Positions 9,231-18,606 of a stretch of 64,000 bases of DNA are shown here, piece by piece. The notes below the pieces were generated by a model. It had not been told where the DNA came from. It ran no database searches and was given only the letters and a program-made list of their open reading frames with translations. Location: contig CAVQWR010000003.1 in the NCBI GenBank assembly GCA_963717695.1, positions 372,001 to 436,000 of the forward strand, in the 5' to 3' direction. The number at the start of each line of letters is the position of its first letter. The first letter of the stretch is position 1. Position numbers and translations under genes: made by a program. The stretch comes from CAIWHR01 sp963717695. Its GTDB lineage: Bacteria; Pseudomonadota; Gammaproteobacteria; Burkholderiales; Casimicrobiaceae.

Positions 9231-10089
9231 CGGAAACGCGCGGCACGTCGGGCTCGCCGGCCGGTGCATCGGCGTCGTCGCGCGCCCAGAACAGGCGGTC
9301 CGGCAGGAACTGGCCCATCCCCGGCCGGTATGCCTTCTTCAGCGCCTGCCACGTGTATTCCTGCGCCTCGCGCACGGCTTCCGGCAGCTCCAGGCCGTTC
9401 GCGAGCATCGCCGCGATCGCGGAGGCGAGCGTGCACCCTGATCCGTGATAGCTGCCGGGAAGGCGCTGCCACGAATCCGTGCGCACGACGCCTTTCTTGC
9501 TGTAGAGCGTGTTCACGACCTCGTGTGTCGCCTCGTGCGTGCCGGTGATGAGCACGTGCGCGGCGCCCATTTCGATCAGCCGCGCGGCACAGCTCGCGAG
9601 CGACGTGTCGTCGTCGTCGCCGGTTTCCGAAAGCCGTCGCGCCTCGATGCTGTTCGGCGTGATGATCGTCGCGTGCGGAAGCAGGAGCTCGCGCATCGCC
9701 TGCGCCATCTCCTCGGTGGTGAGCTCGTCGCCGCGGCCGGACGCGAGCACCGGATCGAGGACCAGCGGCACTTCGGGATAGTCGGAGATGATCTCGGCGA
9801 TCGCCGCGATGTTCTCGACGCTGCCCATCACGCCGATCTTGAAAGCGTCGACGGGCATGTCCTCGAGCAGGCAGCGCGCCTGATCGGCGACCCACTCGGC
9901 ATCGAGCGCCTGCAATCCTTCGACGCCGAGCGTGTCCTGCACGGTGATCGCGGTGACCACGGACAGCGGATGCGTGCCCATGCTCGCGAGCGTGAGGATG
10001 TCCGCCTGCAGGCCGGCGCCGCCCGAAGGGTCGGACGCGGCGAAGGTGAGAACGATGGGCGGGAAGGCGGGTTCGTCGGAGTCGGGCAT
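9211..10089 (-). CDS. thiD: Hydroxymethylpyrimidine/phosphomethylpyrimidine kinase ThiD
   Basis: A ribokinase-fold kinase of about 292 residues that phosphorylates HMP and HMP-P for thiamine synthesis. The N-terminal substrate motif is AASDPSGGAGLQADI. The catalytic anion-hole region is GSGCTLASAIAAMLA, with VLDPVLASGRG and ITPNSIEA between them. The start at 10089 fits the family; an in-frame ATG at 10125 adds twelve unsupported residues. The reading frame overlaps thiE. It is divergent from the rubredoxin gene. Confidence 0.94.
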   Translation of the reverse strand: MPDSDEPAFPPIVLTFAASDPSGGAGLQADILTLASMGTHPLSVVTAITVQDTLGVEGLQALDAEWVADQARCLLEDMPVDAFKIGVMGSVENIAAIAEIISDYPEVPLVLDPVLASGRGDELTTEEMAQAMRELLLPHATIITPNSIEARRLSETGDDDDTSLASCAARLIEMGAAHVLITGTHEATHEVVNTLYSKKGVVRTDSWQRLPGSYHGSGCTLASAIAAMLANGLELPEAVREAQEYTWQALKKAYRPGMGQFLPDRLFWARDDADAPAGEPDVPRVSDASHRH

Positions 10090-10150
10090 CGCGAATCGTG
10101 CGTCGGGCCGCGCGTGTCCTGTCACGAACCTGCGCGGGCAGTGCGGCGCT

Positions 10151-10159
10151 TGCTAGAAT
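10151..10159 (+). promoter_or_regulatory. Candidate extended -10 promoter for the rubredoxin-gloA pair
   Basis: The sequence TGC-TAGAAT fits an extended -10 element and would start transcription near 10166, about 26 bases before the rubredoxin ATG. The -35 region is weak. Inferred from motif and position. Confidence 0.45.
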
Positions 10160-10191
10160 TGCGGGATTTTACTCCAAGGCCTTTCCCCCCG

Positions 10192-10356
10192 ATGAAAAAA
10201 TACATGTGCCTCATTTGCGGCTGGATCTACGACGAGGCGACCGGCGCGCCGGATGAAGGCATCGCTCCCGGCACCAAATGGGAGGACGTTCCCCCGAACT
10301 GGAGCTGCCCCGAATGCGGCGCCCGCAAGGAGGATTTCGAGATGGTGGAATTCTAG
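10192..10356 (+). CDS. Rubredoxin
   Basis: A 54-residue rubredoxin, the normal single-domain length. The iron site is formed by CLIC (C6, C9) and CPEC (C39, C42), with the aromatic residues Y4, Y13 and W37 and the GTKWEDVP segment usual in the family. It carries one electron in the cytoplasm, and its partner enzyme is not in the window. It is divergent from thiD. The gloA ribosome site (AGGAGG) overlaps its stop codon, so the two are probably co-transcribed. Confidence 0.97.
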   Translation: MKKYMCLICGWIYDEATGAPDEGIAPGTKWEDVPPNWSCPECGARKEDFEMVEF

Positions 10357-10367
10357 GAGGCTACGCG

Positions 10368-10757
10368 ATGCGAATCCTGCACACGATGCTGCGCGTGGGC
10401 GACCTCGCGCGCTCGATCGAGTTCTACACCGGCGTGATGGGCATGAAGCTGCTGCGCACGACCGACCGCCCGGAGCAGAAATACACGCTCGCGTTCGTCG
10501 GCTACGGCGACGAGTCGGACAGCGCGGTGCTCGAGCTCACGTACAACTACGGCGTCGGGACCTACGATCTCGGCGGCGGGTACGGTCACATCGCGGTCGA
10601 AGTCGACGACGTGGCGGCGACATGCGCGTCCGCGCGCGCCAAGGGCGGCGCCGTCACGCGGGAGGCGGGTCCCGTCAAGGGCGGCACGACGGTGATCGCG
10701 TTCCTGCAGGACCCCGACGGCTACAAGATCGAGCTGATCGAGCGCGGGCGCCGGTAG
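10368..10757 (+). CDS. gloA: Lactoylglutathione lyase (glyoxalase I)
   Basis: A 129-residue glyoxalase I that isomerises the methylglyoxal-glutathione hemithioacetal to S-lactoylglutathione. The four metal ligands are present at H5, E56, H74 and E122. The glutathione-site features match the short bacterial nickel-type enzymes (MRILHTMLRVGDL at the start, DPDGYKIELIE at the end). The start is set by a strong AGGAGG seven bases upstream. It follows rubredoxin by 11 bases. Cytoplasmic. Confidence 0.96.
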   Translation: MRILHTMLRVGDLARSIEFYTGVMGMKLLRTTDRPEQKYTLAFVGYGDESDSAVLELTYNYGVGTYDLGGGYGHIAVEVDDVAATCASARAKGGAVTREAGPVKGGTTVIAFLQDPDGYKIELIERGRR

Positions 10758-10776
10758 TCGCGAGGGCCGGCGCAAT

Positions 10777-11496
10777 TCAGTGCAGCAGGCGGTCCGGCGC
10801 CGGAGGCGGGGTGCCGCTCGAATCGGCCCATTCGTCGTCGGCACGAACGGCCTCCCCGTCGTAGTCGTAGCCGGGCTCGCCTTCCCAGTCGTAGCGAACC
10901 CGCGGCGGCACGTCGTAGTGGCGGAGCAGCAGCGCCATTGCGGCGCCGATGATTGCCGCCGCGAGGTGCGTCTCCCAGGACATGCCGACCTGGATCGGCG
11001 TGACCCCCCACGCGAGCGTTCCGTACATGAATGCGACCAGCATCGACGCGGCGATCGCGCGCCGATCGCGGCGGATGAGCCCGGCGATGAACACATACGC
11101 GACGAGCCCATAGACGAGACCGCTGGCGCCGATGTGGATGCCGCCCTTCGCGAAAAGCCAGACCGCGATGCCCGGACCGAGATAGACGGCCGGCAGCACG
11201 CGCAACGAGGATTTCGGATAGAGATAGAGCATCGCCGTGCCCACCACGACCAGCGGGATGGAATTGTCGAGGAGATGCTTGAAGCCGCCGTGCAGGAGGG
11301 GTGCCACGAAGATGCCGACGAGACCCGACCACACGCGCGGCTCGACGCCGAACCGCTCGAGATCGAGGCCCTGGCCGAGCAGCAGGATCATCCAGAGCAG
11401 CGCCACGAAGCCAAGCGCGAGCCGGACGGCGAGGCGGAAGTTCTCGTGCGCGCGCCGCGAGCTCGTGAACGCCGGATCGGGCAGATGGATTTCCAT
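10777..11496 (-). CDS. Rhomboid family intramembrane serine protease
   Basis: A polytopic membrane protein of about 239 residues. The catalytic serine is S125 in GASG and the catalytic histidine is H177 in the last helix (SWETHLAA). The HGGFKHLLDN motif (69-78) of the second helix is typical of rhomboids. About six helices are predicted by eye between residues 25 and 192. The C-terminal tail is rich in aspartate, glutamate and tyrosine. It would cleave membrane proteins within the bilayer; its substrates are unknown. The start at 11496 places a short cytoplasmic tail before the first helix. Confidence 0.92.
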   Translation of the reverse strand: MEIHLPDPAFTSSRRAHENFRLAVRLALGFVALLWMILLLGQGLDLERFGVEPRVWSGLVGIFVAPLLHGGFKHLLDNSIPLVVVGTAMLYLYPKSSLRVLPAVYLGPGIAVWLFAKGGIHIGASGLVYGLVAYVFIAGLIRRDRRAIAASMLVAFMYGTLAWGVTPIQVGMSWETHLAAAIIGAAMALLLRHYDVPPRVRYDWEGEPGYDYDGEAVRADDEWADSSGTPPPAPDRLLH

Positions 11497-11615
11497 GCGT
11501 CCGGACAATATCGGTCCGATGGTGGCGCAAATCAAGCGCCCGGCCGATGCCGCTGCGCGTCGCGGGCGACGGCGATCGCCGATAATGCGCATGTCCGGAC
11601 TCTGGAGAGGCGCCG

Positions 11616-12234
11616 ATGGGCGGCCTGATCGACGCGGCGACGCTCGTCGCCGTCGTGTTCGCGCTCAACGTGATCCCCGCGTTCGCCCCGCCGACGTGGA
11701 TGGCGCTGTCGTGGGTCGGCTTCAGCCGGCCGCTCCTCAATCCTTTCGTCGTGGCGGCGCTCGGCGCGCTCGCGGCGACCGCGGGGCGGATCGTGCTCGC
11801 GCGGCTCGCGCGGGTGATTCGCCGCCACTGGCTCTCCGCCGCGCTGCGCGACAACATCGACGTGATCCGGGAGAGCCTCGAGCGGCATCGCACGCTCACG
11901 TTCAGCGGATTCCTGCTCTATGCCTTCGGGCCGTTTCCGTCGAACTACCTCTTCATTGCCTATGGCCTTACCACGTTGCCGCTCTGGCTCGCCGCGGTCC
12001 CGTTCTGCATCGGTCGCTTCGTCAGCTACAGCTTCTTCGTGTTCACGGCGTCCGAGGTCTCGCAGCGCCTCGCCGCCGAAGCGACCGACGCGCAGCAGTA
12101 TTTCGGCGCTCTACTTCGTGGTGTCGCAGGTGCTGCTGCTCGGGCTCGTCGTCGCGCTGGCCCGCGTCGACTGGCAATACCTGCGGACGGCGCGACGTTT
12201 CCGTTGGTTGCGCGCGAGGAATGCGCCCCGATGA
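11616..12234 (+). CDS. Polytopic membrane protein, VTT/DedA-like (one apparent frameshift)
   Basis: About 206 residues with four to five hydrophobic segments. The motif FGPFPSNYLFIAYGLTTLPL in the middle is reminiscent of VTT/DedA-type or small-molecule exporter proteins, but I cannot name a substrate. The frame changes near 12104 at TTCGGCGCTC. Dropping one G keeps the helix going (ALYFVVSQVLLLGLVVALA) and the protein ends at 12234. Read as given, it would run on to 12305 as arginine-rich nonsense. It is divergent from the rhomboid gene. Confidence 0.7.
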
Positions 12235-12301
12235 ATCGGCGTCGCGAAGTGGCGTGCGCGCCCGAGGGCGGCTCCCGCGGTGCGCGGGGTAAAGTGCGCG
12301 C

Positions 12302-12999
12302 ATGACGGATCTCTCGGAATCCCGCGTTGCCCTCCTCGCCGGCGCCACGGGCCTCGTGGGGCGGGCGTTGCTCGCGCTGCTGCAGGACGATCGGCGCTAT
12401 CGAGGCGTGCACGTCCTGCTGCGTCGTGTCGTGAACAACATACCGTCGAGCGGCAAGCTGCAGGTCCATCGCGTCGACTTCGCGCACCTTCCCGCGGCGT
12501 TTCCCGCCGTCGACGACGTCTACATCGCGCTCGGCACGACGATCGCCGTGGCGGGCTCGGAGGCGGCGTTCCGTCAGGTCGACTTCGATTTCGTCGTCGC
12601 CACGGCCCGTGCGGCCCACGCCGCGGGGGCGCGCCGGCTCGCCGTGGTGTCCGCGCTCGGTGCCGACGCCGGTTCGCGCGTCTTCTACAATCGAGTGAAG
12701 GGCGAGATGCAGGAGGCCGATAGCCGAGACTGGGCTATCCGTCGCTCGTGATCGCGCAACCCTCGCTTCTCCTGGGCGATCGCGCCGCACTGGGGCAGCC
12801 GGTGCGCGCCGGCGAGCGCTGGGCGGCGCGGCTCGTCGGTCCGATCCGGCGCATCGTTCCGGCCGCCGTGCGTCCGATCGAGGCCGCCACGGTGGCGGCG
12901 GCGCTGATCGCCGCCATGCGCGATCCCGCGCCGGGACTGCAGATCCTCAAATCGGCCGACATGCAGCCGCGCGGCCCGAGCGCGGCGCGACGCGCATGA
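12302..12999 (+). CDS. NAD(P)-binding Rossmann protein (NmrA/HTATIP2-like), two apparent extra bases
   Basis: A short-chain Rossmann protein of about 231 residues. The dinucleotide loop is GATGLVGRALL (15-25). YIALGTTIAVAGS and SALGADAGSRVFYNRVKGEME-like text match oxidoreductases related to HTATIP2/NmrA, with the YNRVKGEM segment supplying the Tyr/Lys pair. The frame is broken between 12717 and 12735. Dropping a C and an A there joins it to a second half that starts AIAELGYPSLVIAQPS and ends at 12999. Its substrate is unknown. It is followed by a sulfotransferase. Confidence 0.72.
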
Positions 13000-13056
13000 A
13001 CGAACGCGTGCCGCGCCCGTCCAATCCGCGCCTCAACTTCCCACCGGGAACGACGC

Positions 13057-13662
13057 ATGAATGACAAGCGCAGGATCGCCGTCCTCGGCCTGTACCGCTC
13101 CGGCTCCTCGGCCGCCGCCGGTGCGCTGCACCACCTCGGCGTCGACATGGGCTCGCCGTATTTTCGGGACCATTACGAATCGCTGCTGCTCGCGCGGAAG
13201 CTCCGCCTCTGGTGGCGGGAGCCGCAATTCCAGGAGATGATGCCGCGCGAAGCGCGCGTGCGCCGGCTCGCGGACTGGATCGGGTGGCAGGAGCAGAAGG
13301 GGACGCCCTGGATCGGCGCGAAGCACCCTCTGCTGTCGGCGCGCGGCGAGGACCTGCAGGAGGCGTGGGGCCCCGATGTCCGCTTCATCTGGACCTGGCG
13401 CCCTGTCGAGGAATCGATCGACTCGATCAAGCGGATCGGCTGGTGGACGCCCGATCTCGCCGAATCGCTGCAGCGGCACCTGTGGGACGCGCTGCAGCGC
13501 TTCTTCGCGGACACGCCGCACCTGCGCGTCGAATTCGCCGACATGGTCGCCAACCCGGGCCGGGAAATCGGGCGAATGATCGAGTTCCTGCAGATCGCGC
13601 CGGACGCCGCACGGGTCCGGACTGCGATCGAATCGGTGCAATACATCAGAGGCGGCAACTGA
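13057..13662 (+). CDS. Sulfotransferase family protein
   Basis: A 201-residue protein. The N-terminal P-loop-like motif GLYRSGSSAAAGALHHLG (10-27) is the 5'-PSB (PAPS phosphosulfate) site of the sulfotransferase fold. The VRFIWTWRPVEESIDS segment (about 108-123) is the 3'-PB-like region. It is short for a full sulfotransferase but complete at both ends, with an ATG after the purine-rich AACGACGC. The acceptor is unknown. It is the last chromosomal-type gene before the SIR2-TIR cassette. Confidence 0.75.
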   Translation: MNDKRRIAVLGLYRSGSSAAAGALHHLGVDMGSPYFRDHYESLLLARKLRLWWREPQFQEMMPREARVRRLADWIGWQEQKGTPWIGAKHPLLSARGEDLQEAWGPDVRFIWTWRPVEESIDSIKRIGWWTPDLAESLQRHLWDALQRFFADTPHLRVEFADMVANPGREIGRMIEFLQIAPDAARVRTAIESVQYIRGGN

Positions 13663-13729
13663 CTCCGCCGGTCCGCGCGGCGCACGCCTCGCAGCGGCGG
13701 CCTGCCGGCTGATCGCCGCGATGCCGCAG

Positions 13730-13766
13730 TGCGTCAATGCACGGAGGCCCCCCGCGCATTGACGCA
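13730..13766. promoter_or_regulatory. Long inverted repeat upstream of the SIR2-TIR operon
   Basis: TGCGTCAATGC at 13730-13740 is repeated exactly in inverted form at 13756-13766, and the symmetry extends inward by CGG/CCG after one mismatch. It can form a hairpin with a short C-rich loop. No T-run follows, so it is not a typical terminator. It lies between the sulfotransferase and the cassette and could be an operator for the cassette, an attenuator or a termination hairpin. Confidence 0.55.
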
Positions 13767-13950
13767 TCCGCCCCCGGCCGTGATACGCTGCCGCGCGGTG
13801 TGTTCGTGGTCGGCGCGCGTGCGCCGCCTCCGACTCGCGATCCGCATCGGACCTGCGAAAAAGGTGACCCGTTGGCGAAGTCCCGCAATTACCACCCGTT
13901 CCTCAGCGCGGCGCCCGCATGCACACCTCGCGCCTCCCCGGGGAGCGTCG

Positions 13951-15349
13951 ATGAGCAATGTCGCGCCGATTCCGACGCCGATCGCCACGCTCGACGAGGA
14001 CGCGTGGGACGACCTCCTCAACTACATCGAGGAGCGACGCGTCATCCCGATCATCGGGCCCGAGCTCCTCAAGGTCGACACCGAGACCGGGCCGCGGCTC
14101 CTCAACGACTGGATCGCCGAGCGGCTCGCGGGCAAGCTCGCGGTCGACACCGCGCACCTGCCCCAGCCTTACACGCTGAACGACGTCGTCTGCTGGTACC
14201 TGTCGTCGCACGGCCGCCGCGAGGAGGCGTACACGCGCATCCGCAGCATCCTGCGCGATGCGAACTTCGCGCCGCCGCATGCGCTTCGCCAGCTCGCGCA
14301 GATCACCGACTTCGACCTCTTCGTCACGACCACCTTCGACCCGCTGCTGGAGCAGGCGATCAACGCCGAGCGCTTCGGCGGCGCCCAGTCGACCGAGGTC
14401 ATCGCGTACTCGCCCAACCGCGTCGCCGACCTGCCGTCGGAGCGCGACCAGCTGCAGCGCCCCGTCGTCTACCATCTGCTCGGGCGGCTGTCGGCGTCGC
14501 CGACGTACGTCATCTCGGACGAGGACACGCTGGAATTCATCTGCGCGCTGCAGAGCGAGCACCTGACGCCGGAAAAGCTCTTCCACGAGCTCGAGCACAG
14601 CCACCTTCTCTTCATCGGCAGCAGCTTCACCAACTGGCTCGCGCGCCTCTTCCTGCGCATGGCGAAGCGGCGCCGGCTGTCCGATCCGCGCGACGTCGGC
14701 GAGGTGCTGGCCGACAGCCACTCCGGCGGCGACGGCCGGCTGATGGGGTTCCTGCAGCAGGTCAGCGTGCGCACGCGCGTCTACAGCGGCGCCGAGAAGT
14801 TCGTCGACGAGCTGCATCGCCGCTGGACCACGCGGCGCGGTCCCGGCGAGGTCATTCCGCTCGGCACGGCGCCGCAGCGCTTCCTGCCGCCCGAGCGCGA
14901 GATGCCGGAGAACGCGGTGTTCATCAGCTACGCGCGCGATGACCTTCCCGCGGTGCAGCGCCTCAAGGCCGGGCTTGACGCTGCCGGCATCAAGACCTGG
15001 TTCGACCTGGAGCGTCTCGAGGGCGGCGACGACTACGACCGCAAGATCCAGCGCAACATCGCCCGCTGCTCGTTCTTCATCCCGGTGGTCTCGGCGACGA
15101 CCGAGCGGCGCCTCGAGGGATACTTCCGCCGCGAATGGAGCTACGCGATCGACCGCACGCGCAACATCGCGGAGGGCGCGGTGTTCATTCTGCCGGTGTG
15201 CGTCGACGACACCGACGCCGGCGCGGCGCGTGTGCCCGACAAGTTCAAGTCGGTCCACTTCACCCGGCTGCCGGGTGGCGAGGTGACGCCCGAGTTCGCG
15301 CGCCGGCTGCAGCGACCTTGTCGCCGGGCGTCAGCGCCTAGGCCGATGA
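13951..15349 (+). CDS. SIR2-like/TIR domain protein, likely NAD-consuming effector
   Basis: About 465 residues. An N-terminal SIR2-like domain (about 15-290) starts with VIPIIGPELL (31-40). It contains TTTFDPLLEQA (126-136) and H175 in the VVYHLLGRL segment. A TIR domain (about 321-450) starts AVFISYARDD, has TWFD near D352 and FRREWSYAI with E395, the position of the catalytic glutamate in NAD-cleaving TIRs. GGGAG lies five bases before the ATG. An in-frame ATG at 13729 is far upstream and unsupported. Ignoring one extra C at 15313 gives a stop at 15347-15349 that overlaps the next ATG (ATGA). Such proteins are seen as NAD-depleting or signalling effectors in bacterial conflict systems; that role is inferred here. 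Confidence 0.85.
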
Positions 15350-18300
15350 GCCCCGCCCGGACGATCGCCGCCGCGCAGTCCGCGGTCGACGCGCAGCATC
15401 CCTGGCTCGGACTCGCGTCGTTCACCGAGGAGACGCGCGGCTATCTTCTACGGCCGCGAGGACGAGGTCGGCGAGCTCGCGCGCCGCGTGCAGCGCAAGC
15501 TCCTCACGATCCTGTTCGGCCAGTCGGGCCTCGGCAAGACGTCGATCCTGCGTGCCGGCATCGTGCCCCGGCTGCGGCCCGAGGGCTACTGCCCGGTCTA
15601 CGTGCGCATCGACTACTCGCCCGAATCGCCGCCGCCGTCCGAGCAGATCAAGCAGGCGATCTTCCGCGAGACCCAGGCGTCGGGCACGTGGTCGCAGCCG
15701 GGCTCGGCGGCGAGCGGCGAATCGCTGTGGGAGTTCCTGCACCACCGCGACGACGTGCTGCGCGACAAGGCGGGCAAGACGCTCATCCCGCTCCTCATCT
15801 TCGACCAGTTCGAGGAGATCTTCACGCTCGCGCAGAGCGACGACTTCGGCCGCCAGCGCGCGGCGCAGTTCCTCGACGATCTCGCCGATCTGGTCGAGAA
15901 CCGCGCGCCGAAGGAGCTCGAGGAGCGCATCGAGCGCGACGACGCCGCCGCCGAGAAGTTCGACTTCGCACGCGCCGACTACCGGATCCTGATCGCGCTG
16001 CGCGAGGACTACCTCGCTCACCTCGAGGGGCTCAAGGGCAAGATGCCCTCGATCACCCAGAACCGGATGCGCCTCGCCCGGATGACGGGCGCGCAGGCGC
16101 TGGCGGCGGTGATGAATCCCGGCGGCAAGCTCGTCTCGGAGGAAGTGGCCGCGTCGATCGTCCGCTTCGTCGCCGGCGGCGCCGAGCTTGCGAACGCCGA
16201 GGTCGAGCCGTCGCTGCTCTCGCTCATCTGCCGCGAGCTCAACAACGCGCGGCATCGCGCAGGGCCGCGACGAGATTTCCGCCGACCTCCTCGCGGGCTC
16301 GCGCGAAACGATCCTCTCCGAATTCTACGAGCGCGCGCTGGCCGATCAGCCTGCCGGCGTGCGCCAGGTGATCGAGGACAATCTCCTCACCGAGTCCGGC
16401 TATCGCGAGAGCCTCGCCGAGGAGCGCATCGTCAAGCTGTTCGCCGCGGCCGGCGCGCCTGCCGACACGCTGGCGACGCTCGTCAACCGGCGTCTGCTGC
16501 GCATCGAGGAGCGGCTCGACGTTCGCCGCGTCGAGCTGACGCACGACGTGCTGTGCGGCGTCGTCAAGGCGAGCCGCGACCTGCGACTGGAACGCCTTGC
16601 GCGCGACGAGGCCGAGCGCAAGCTGGAGGCACAGCGCGAGCGCGAGCGCGCGACCCGCGCGGCGCTGGTGCGCGCGCGCAAGATCGCGGCGGTGTGCGCC
16701 GTGCTCGCGGTGCTGGCGCTGGGCAGTGCGGTGTTCGGCTATCTTCGGGATGAAGCGCGCGCAGGAGGCCGAGGCGAAGGCGCACGCGACGCGGCACATG
16801 GCCGAGCAGGCGCGCGGCGAGGCGGAGAAGCTTATCGTCTATCTGCTCGACGACTTCTACCTCGAGCTCGAGCCGGTCGGGCGGCTCGACATCGTCGCCG
16901 AACTCGCGAAGCGCGCGCTCGACTACTACGGCGGCGCTGCCGCCGGAGCTTCGCACCGCCGAGACCGAATCGCAACCGTGCGCTGGCGCTTGTCCGCTAC
17001 GGTGCCGTGCTGCGCACGCAGTCGAAGCTCGACGAGAGCCAGAAGGCGCTGTCGGAGGCGGTGGCAGTGCTCACCCAGCTGCGGCAGGACGGCGACACGT
17101 CGGAACCGACCACCATCGGCCTCGGCATCGGACTCATGTCGCAGGCGCGCGTGGCCAGGACAGCCTGAACAAGCAGACCGAGCGGTGCAGCTGGCCAGCA
17201 AGGGCGTCGACGTGCTGAAGCCGCGATGCCCGGTTCGGCGCCATCGGTTCCGTCTTCGCCGCGCCTATGGCGGGGCGATGCTCTTCCTCGGCTTCGCGCA
17301 GCTGAAGCATCGAGCAGTTCGAATCGGCCGTCAAGACCCTGGAAGAAGCACGCGAAACATACCGCAGCATCGACGGCCTCAAACTCGACGATCTGTCATC
17401 GGCGGCGGCGTACGCCGAGGCGTCGTCGTGGCAGGTGTCGGCGCTGCAGAGCCTGGGCCGCAACGACGACGCCCGGCGCGTTGGCGCCGAAGCGTCCGGC
17501 ATCGCGGGCAAGGTGCTCGAACGTCGGCCGGGACACATGTCGGCACTGCGGTCGCGTGCGCTCATCGGCGATTCGCTCGGGAACTCCGAATTCGACACCC
17601 TTCACCTTGCTAAGGCCCTTGAGCTCCTCGACGGGAGCGAGCGTGACTGGGAGGCGATCGTCAGGATCGATCCGACCAATCAGATCGCCTGGAACAATCT
17701 CGGCGACGCGCGGCTGCAGAAGGCGTGGGTATTGTGGCGGATGGGACGCATTGGCGAGAGCAGGCGGCAGTGGCGAAGCGCGCTCTCCGTGGAAAGGCAG
17801 ACGTCATCGCCATTCATTGCCGGCATGCTGTCCATTCGCGCCGGCCGGAACCTCGCCGCTGCTCGAGGCCGACACCGGGAACCGGGAGGCGGCGGAAGCC
17901 GCGCTGGCCGACAACCGGAGACTCGCCCAACTGACGATCAGAACTCGTCCCCGCCGGATTCGTTCCCGCGGTCTGCGATCGGCGAGTTCTGGCGTATTAC
18001 GGCACCGGCATCGGATTGGGCCACGACGCGATTCCGATCGCCGGCGCGCGACTATCAGACCGTGCGGAGCATGGCCGAGGCCTCGATCAAGCGCGGCGAA
18101 GCGCTGAAGCCAGGGAATCCGCGAGCAGGAAATGCTGAGGAATCAGGGGAGTCGGGGCGACCTACGTGGTTCTGGCCGATGCGCTGTATCAACCTCAAGG
18201 ACTACGCCGCCGCCGATGCAGCAATCAAGCGCGCGCTCGAGATACCACCGGACCGTCCCGAAACGAACGCTGCAGGATCGAGCGTGATGCCGAACGACGA

Positions 18301-18606
18301 GATGATGCTCGCGGCGGCGATCGCGGCGCGGCTCGGACAGCGAGCCGAGGCGCGGCAGATGATCGATCCCGTGCTGAAATTCCACCGCGAACTCTACACG
18401 CGGGGCGGCAATGACGATCTCGGCCAGCATCTGCAGCTGGCGCGGCGCACTGTATGTCTCCGCCCTCGCAGCGCCCGAACCGCAAGCGATCCCGGGCAGC
18501 TCAAGGAGGCCGCCGGGATCATCGACGGATTCCGCCCGCCGTGCGGCAGCTGAAAAGCACGATGCTGATCCGCAGCTACATCGCCGAGGAACAGAAGACC
18601 CGGTGA
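15346..18606 (+). CDS. STAND NTPase with membrane helix and TPR-like repeats (several apparent frameshifts)
   Basis: About 1080 residues when extra bases near 15445, 16253, 16750, 16932, 17158 and 17311 are ignored. The N-terminus reads HPWLGLASFTEE, the usual opening of nSTAND1-type ATPases, followed by a YGRE segment. Walker A is GQSGLGKTS (about 58-66) and Walker B is LLIFDQFEEIF (about 150-160). A winged-helix-like end (LVNRRLLRIEE...VELTHDVL) follows. One membrane helix (IAAVCAVLAVLALGSAVFGYL) lies near 16680-16745, then a charged coiled coil and helical TPR-like repeats to the end. In the family such proteins sense a trigger with their repeats and oligomerise on ATP. The ATG overlaps the SIR2-TIR stop. 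The region 17830-18050 is the least certain. Confidence 0.78.

Noticed and set aside
13729..13950. An N-terminal extension of the SIR2-TIR protein from the ATG at 13729
   Set aside because: The added 74 residues are Arg/Pro-rich, cross the inverted repeat and lack family similarity; 13951 has a good ribosome site.
15300..15350. Programmed ribosomal frameshift at the end of the SIR2-TIR gene
   Set aside because: No slippery heptamer or following structure is evident, and similar one-base changes fill the next 18 kb.
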